NCBI GenBank assembly: GCA_910575545.1
Contig: CAJTFH010000003.1
Span: forward strand, 117,442 to 181,441
Length of the DNA: 64,000 nt
Direction: 5' to 3'
Origin: Bacteroidales bacterium
GTDB taxonomy: Bacteria; Bacteroidota; Bacteroidia; Bacteroidales; Muribaculaceae
Made by a program: the position numbers and the translations under genes. The first letter of the stretch is position 1; each line of letters begins with the position of its first letter. The notes below the pieces were generated by a model. That model did no database searches, had not been told where the DNA came from, and saw only the letters and a program-made list of their open reading frames with translations. This document shows, one piece after another, positions 61,707 to 64,000 of this stretch.

Positions 61707-63103
61707 GCAAGAAGTTTCTAATGATGGTATTTATAGCCATTTTTTCTGTAATCAGTGTTATGGCATCGAAGAATATATCAGGGGCATGGAGCGGGACATT
61801 AAGAATCACTCCACAGTTGTCACTGAAATTAGTATTCAATTTCAAAACCGAAGAGGACGGAATACAGTTGGTAACTCTCGATTCTCCGGATCAAGGTGCT
61901 TATGGAATAGCAGGAGATGTGAATTTCATTTCTGCCGATTCGGTTAATATATCATTCCGACAAATTGGATTATCTTTTGCCGGACGACAACAAAATGGGA
62001 TTATAACAGGTATTTGCAGTCAAGGGGCGATGAAAGCGAATATTGAATTATCTCCGGGAACTGTTGAATTAAAACGGCCACAGACTCCGCTACCTCCGTA
62101 TCCATATACGACCAAAGAAATCAACATCAATAATCCATCGGACGATGTAATCCTTTCAGGGACTCTCACTCTCCCAAAAGATTATAACACTGCAACTCCC
62201 GTCGTTGTAATGATAACAGGTAGCGGGCTTCAAAACCGGGATGAGGAAATTTTTGGACACAAACCCTTTGCTGTGATAGCCGATTATCTTGCAAGAAATG
62301 GCATTGCATCTTTTCGGTATGATGATCGGGGACATGGGAAATCAACAGGTGACGGAACAACTGCCACGACCGAAGATTTTGTGCGGGATGCCCGATGTGT
62401 ATTAGAATATGTACGAATGGTGGAGAACTTCAATAACGTGGGATTATTAGGGCATAGCGAGGGGGCAACTGCCGCTTTTATGTTGGGGGCTGAACCTGAG
62501 ATAAAAACACAAGATAATTTATGCGTAATTGATCCGGGTAAACCGGACTTTATTGTCGCAATCGGAGCGCAGGCAGTTCGTGGTGATACCATTCTGATAG
62601 ACCAGAGTGCGACTTTACTCAAACAAGGCAATATGCCTGACAATATAGTATCGGACTATGTAGAAGCCTTGCACAACATCTATGACTTGAAAATAACACA
62701 AGATGATGAGATAGCTATTGATAGTATTGACGCAATATGCAAAAATTGGAGTAATACACCCATCCATACTGCGTTGATGTCCAATCTTAAAAAGATTGCA
62801 TCCGATACCAATCCGTGGCTGAATTTCTATATCGGTTTCTCTCCGGCTGAGAGCATTTTAACTACCCGTTGCCCTGTATTTGTGCTTTATGGTGAAAGGG
62901 ATATACAAGTAAAACCGAAACTAAATATGCCGCAAATGCAACGACTCGCACCAAAGGCTCAAATAAAACTCTACCCGGAACTGAACCATCTTTTCCAACA
63001 TTCCCAAACCGGAGCCGTACAGGAATACGGTACAATTGAGGAAACAATCTCTCCCGAAGTTTTACAGGATATTGCCGATTTTATCATATCTATAGTTCAT
63101 TAG
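61703..63103 (+). CDS. Secreted alpha/beta hydrolase
   Basis: 466 residues. A signal peptide (about 1-20) is followed by a beta-rich N-terminal domain (GAWSGTLRI... to about residue 125), then an alpha/beta-hydrolase domain: oxyanion region GSGLQNRDEE, FRYDDRGHGKS, nucleophile Ser252 in GHSEG, Asp in YGERDIQVK and His in ELNHLFQ. This is the family of secreted esterases/peptidases seen in many Bacteroidetes. Substrate unknown. The RteA-like gene starts 4 bp later, so the regulator was transcribed with this operon. Confidence 0.9.
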   Translation: MSKKFLMMVFIAIFSVISVMASKNISGAWSGTLRITPQLSLKLVFNFKTEEDGIQLVTLDSPDQGAYGIAGDVNFISADSVNISFRQIGLSFAGRQQNGIITGICSQGAMKANIELSPGTVELKRPQTPLPPYPYTTKEININNPSDDVILSGTLTLPKDYNTATPVVVMITGSGLQNRDEEIFGHKPFAVIADYLARNGIASFRYDDRGHGKSTGDGTTATTEDFVRDARCVLEYVRMVENFNNVGLLGHSEGATAAFMLGAEPEIKTQDNLCVIDPGKPDFIVAIGAQAVRGDTILIDQSATLLKQGNMPDNIVSDYVEALHNIYDLKITQDDEIAIDSIDAICKNWSNTPIHTALMSNLKKIASDTNPWLNFYIGFSPAESILTTRCPVFVLYGERDIQVKPKLNMPQMQRLAPKAQIKLYPELNHLFQHSQTGAVQEYGTIEETISPEVLQDIADFIISIVH

Positions 63104-63107
63104 GTTT

Positions 63108-63890
63108 ATGAATTCTATCCGTAAGTTAATCTCTTGTGGTTATATTCTAATATTCATGTTTATAGGAATAATCATTTATTGCTATAAGCATGAATGGCAA
63201 AAACTTGAATCATTAGAAAAAGAGAATCAAGCGGCGGATGAATTACGTCAGAAAATAAATGAATTAAACTTTCATTTGACAGGACTTTCTCTATTAGGAG
63301 AAACCGTATTGGAATGGAATAAGGATGAAAGAGGACACTATCACGCCAAACGCATGGCAATAGACAGTATGCTATGTAATTTCAGAAGAACTTATCCGAC
63401 AGAGCGGATTGATAGTGTACGTTATCTTTTAGAGGATAAGGAGCGACAGATGCTCTCGATTGTACGGATACTTGACAAGCAGCAAGCCGTTAACAAGAAG
63501 ATAGCCGATCAAGTACCGGTCATCGCACAGAAAAGTGTGCAGGAACAGCCAAAAAAGCCGAAACGAAAAGGATTTTTGGGCATATTTGGCAAAAAAGAAG
63601 AAGTGAAGCCAACAGCAACAGCTACTATGCTTCATTCGCTCAATAAAAACATAATCAGCGAGCAAAAGGCACAAAGCCGCAGATTGTCAGAACGTGCCGA
63701 CAGTCTTGCGGAACACAATGCGGAACTTAACAGACAACTGCAAGAACTGATTCGCCAAATTGATGAAAAGGTACAGATTGACCTAAAAAATCGGGAAAAT
63801 AAAATATCCTTGATGAGGAAAGAGTCGCTAATGCAAATAGGTAGTTTGACAGGATTTGTACTTCTATTGTTAATCATTTCTTATAAGTAA
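63108..63890 (+). pseudogene. rteA: RteA-like sensor, cut off before the kinase domains
   Basis: 260 residues: a membrane segment (about 10-27), a helical sensor region with ERIDSVRYLLEDKERQML, a basic stretch (KPKRKGFLGIFGKK), a coiled coil, and a second membrane segment (about 240-258), then a stop. The pattern is that of RteA of Bacteroides conjugative transposons from memory, but RteA continues with DHp, ATPase and receiver domains, which are missing. A different reading frame on the other strand follows 20 bp later, suggesting insertion or deletion. In CTnDOT rteA follows tetQ; here it follows a hydrolase gene. Confidence 0.65.
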
Positions 63891-63910
63891 GTCGTAAAAA
63901 TTAATTTATA

Positions 63911-64000
63911 CTAAGCCGCATGGGTAAAATTGATATTGAGTTCAGAACCAAGAGCTGCCAACGCACGGTTGGTTGCATAGAGCAGGGAATCTGTGGAACA
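63911..64000 (-). CDS. C-terminus of an unidentified protein (runs off the window)
   Basis: Minus-strand frame open from the window edge to a TAG at 63911-63913; about 29 residues are visible, ending LGSELNINFTHAA. No family recognised. Its position next to the broken RteA-like gene makes a transposase or other gene of an inserted element plausible, but that is inference only. Confidence 0.4.
   Translation of the reverse strand, partial: CSTDSLLYATNRALAALGSELNINFTHAA

Noticed and set aside
1..64000. CRISPR arrays, tRNA or rRNA genes
   Set aside because: No regularly spaced repeats and no cloverleaf-like or rRNA-like segment was seen in the intergenic regions on either strand.

Overview
The first 30 kb is a Bacteroidales chromosome, probably Muribaculaceae or a close relative. 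The evidence is the promoter type (a TTTG -33 box about 20 bp upstream of a TAnnTTTG -7 box, seen repeatedly), the lack of strong Shine-Dalgarno sites, a DUF5686 outer-membrane protein, a TPR-fused histidine kinase and pyruvate,phosphate dikinase. The family assignment is inference from protein resemblance, not from a tree. No rRNA, tRNA or CRISPR array was recognised.

Chromosome, 1-30,112: clpC (5' end outside the window), htpG, a secreted TPR protein with gyrA, ppdK, rlmD, a CYTH protein, a DUF5686 protein, rubrerythrin, sppA-lpxK, punA-thiL, a TPR sensor kinase with a degenerate H-box, recR-GNAT, panC-panD, ffh-folD and a capA-like gene. Several units are bounded by clear hairpin terminators. 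A 132-bp element with imperfect terminal inverted repeats lies between gyrA and ppdK.

Mobile element, about 30,113 to past the window end: the capA-like gene stops abruptly. A 10-bp IntDOT-type core site (minus strand GTAACTTTGT, consensus GTANNTTTGC) follows, then a 411-aa integrase whose catalytic layout fits that recalled for CTnDOT IntDOT, including Ser259 at the usual first Arg position. Next come a RhuM-like protein, two HTH genes on the minus strand, and an operon matching the CTnDOT excision operon xis2c-xis2d-orf3-exc (exc is topoisomerase III). Directly after exc is a promoter-hairpin unit predicting an RNA of about 90 nt, where CTnDOT carries the small RNA RteR. A DUF1896 gene and a 1,949-aa methylase/helicase follow. 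This backbone is GC-rich.

Cargo, 43,988-63,890: an intact IS21-family element (TIRs, istA/istB, 5-bp ATAAA duplication), then AT-richer cargo in four transcription groups. (1) A BlaI-type repressor heads DinB-like, zinc-ribbon, VOC, inositol-phosphatase-like, UDG-like and zinc-ribbon/PNPOx genes. (2) An AraC gene precedes a tetR-secreted protein-flavodoxin/ferredoxin operon and a VOC gene. (3) MATE exporter, AraC, Crp/Fnr and an HHxxxDG acyltransferase. (4) A second BlaI with an M56 BlaR-like sensor, a small membrane protein, DUF3795, a META lipoprotein and an alpha/beta hydrolase, ending in an RteA-like sensor cut off before its kinase domains. Groups 1 and 4 share a 17-bp palindromic operator; the AraC, VOC and MATE promoters share a 20-bp box at exactly the same distance from the -7 element. 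The cargo therefore looks like two regulons spread over four operons, ahead of rteA, where CTnDOT has tetQ. A further unidentified reading frame enters from the right end.
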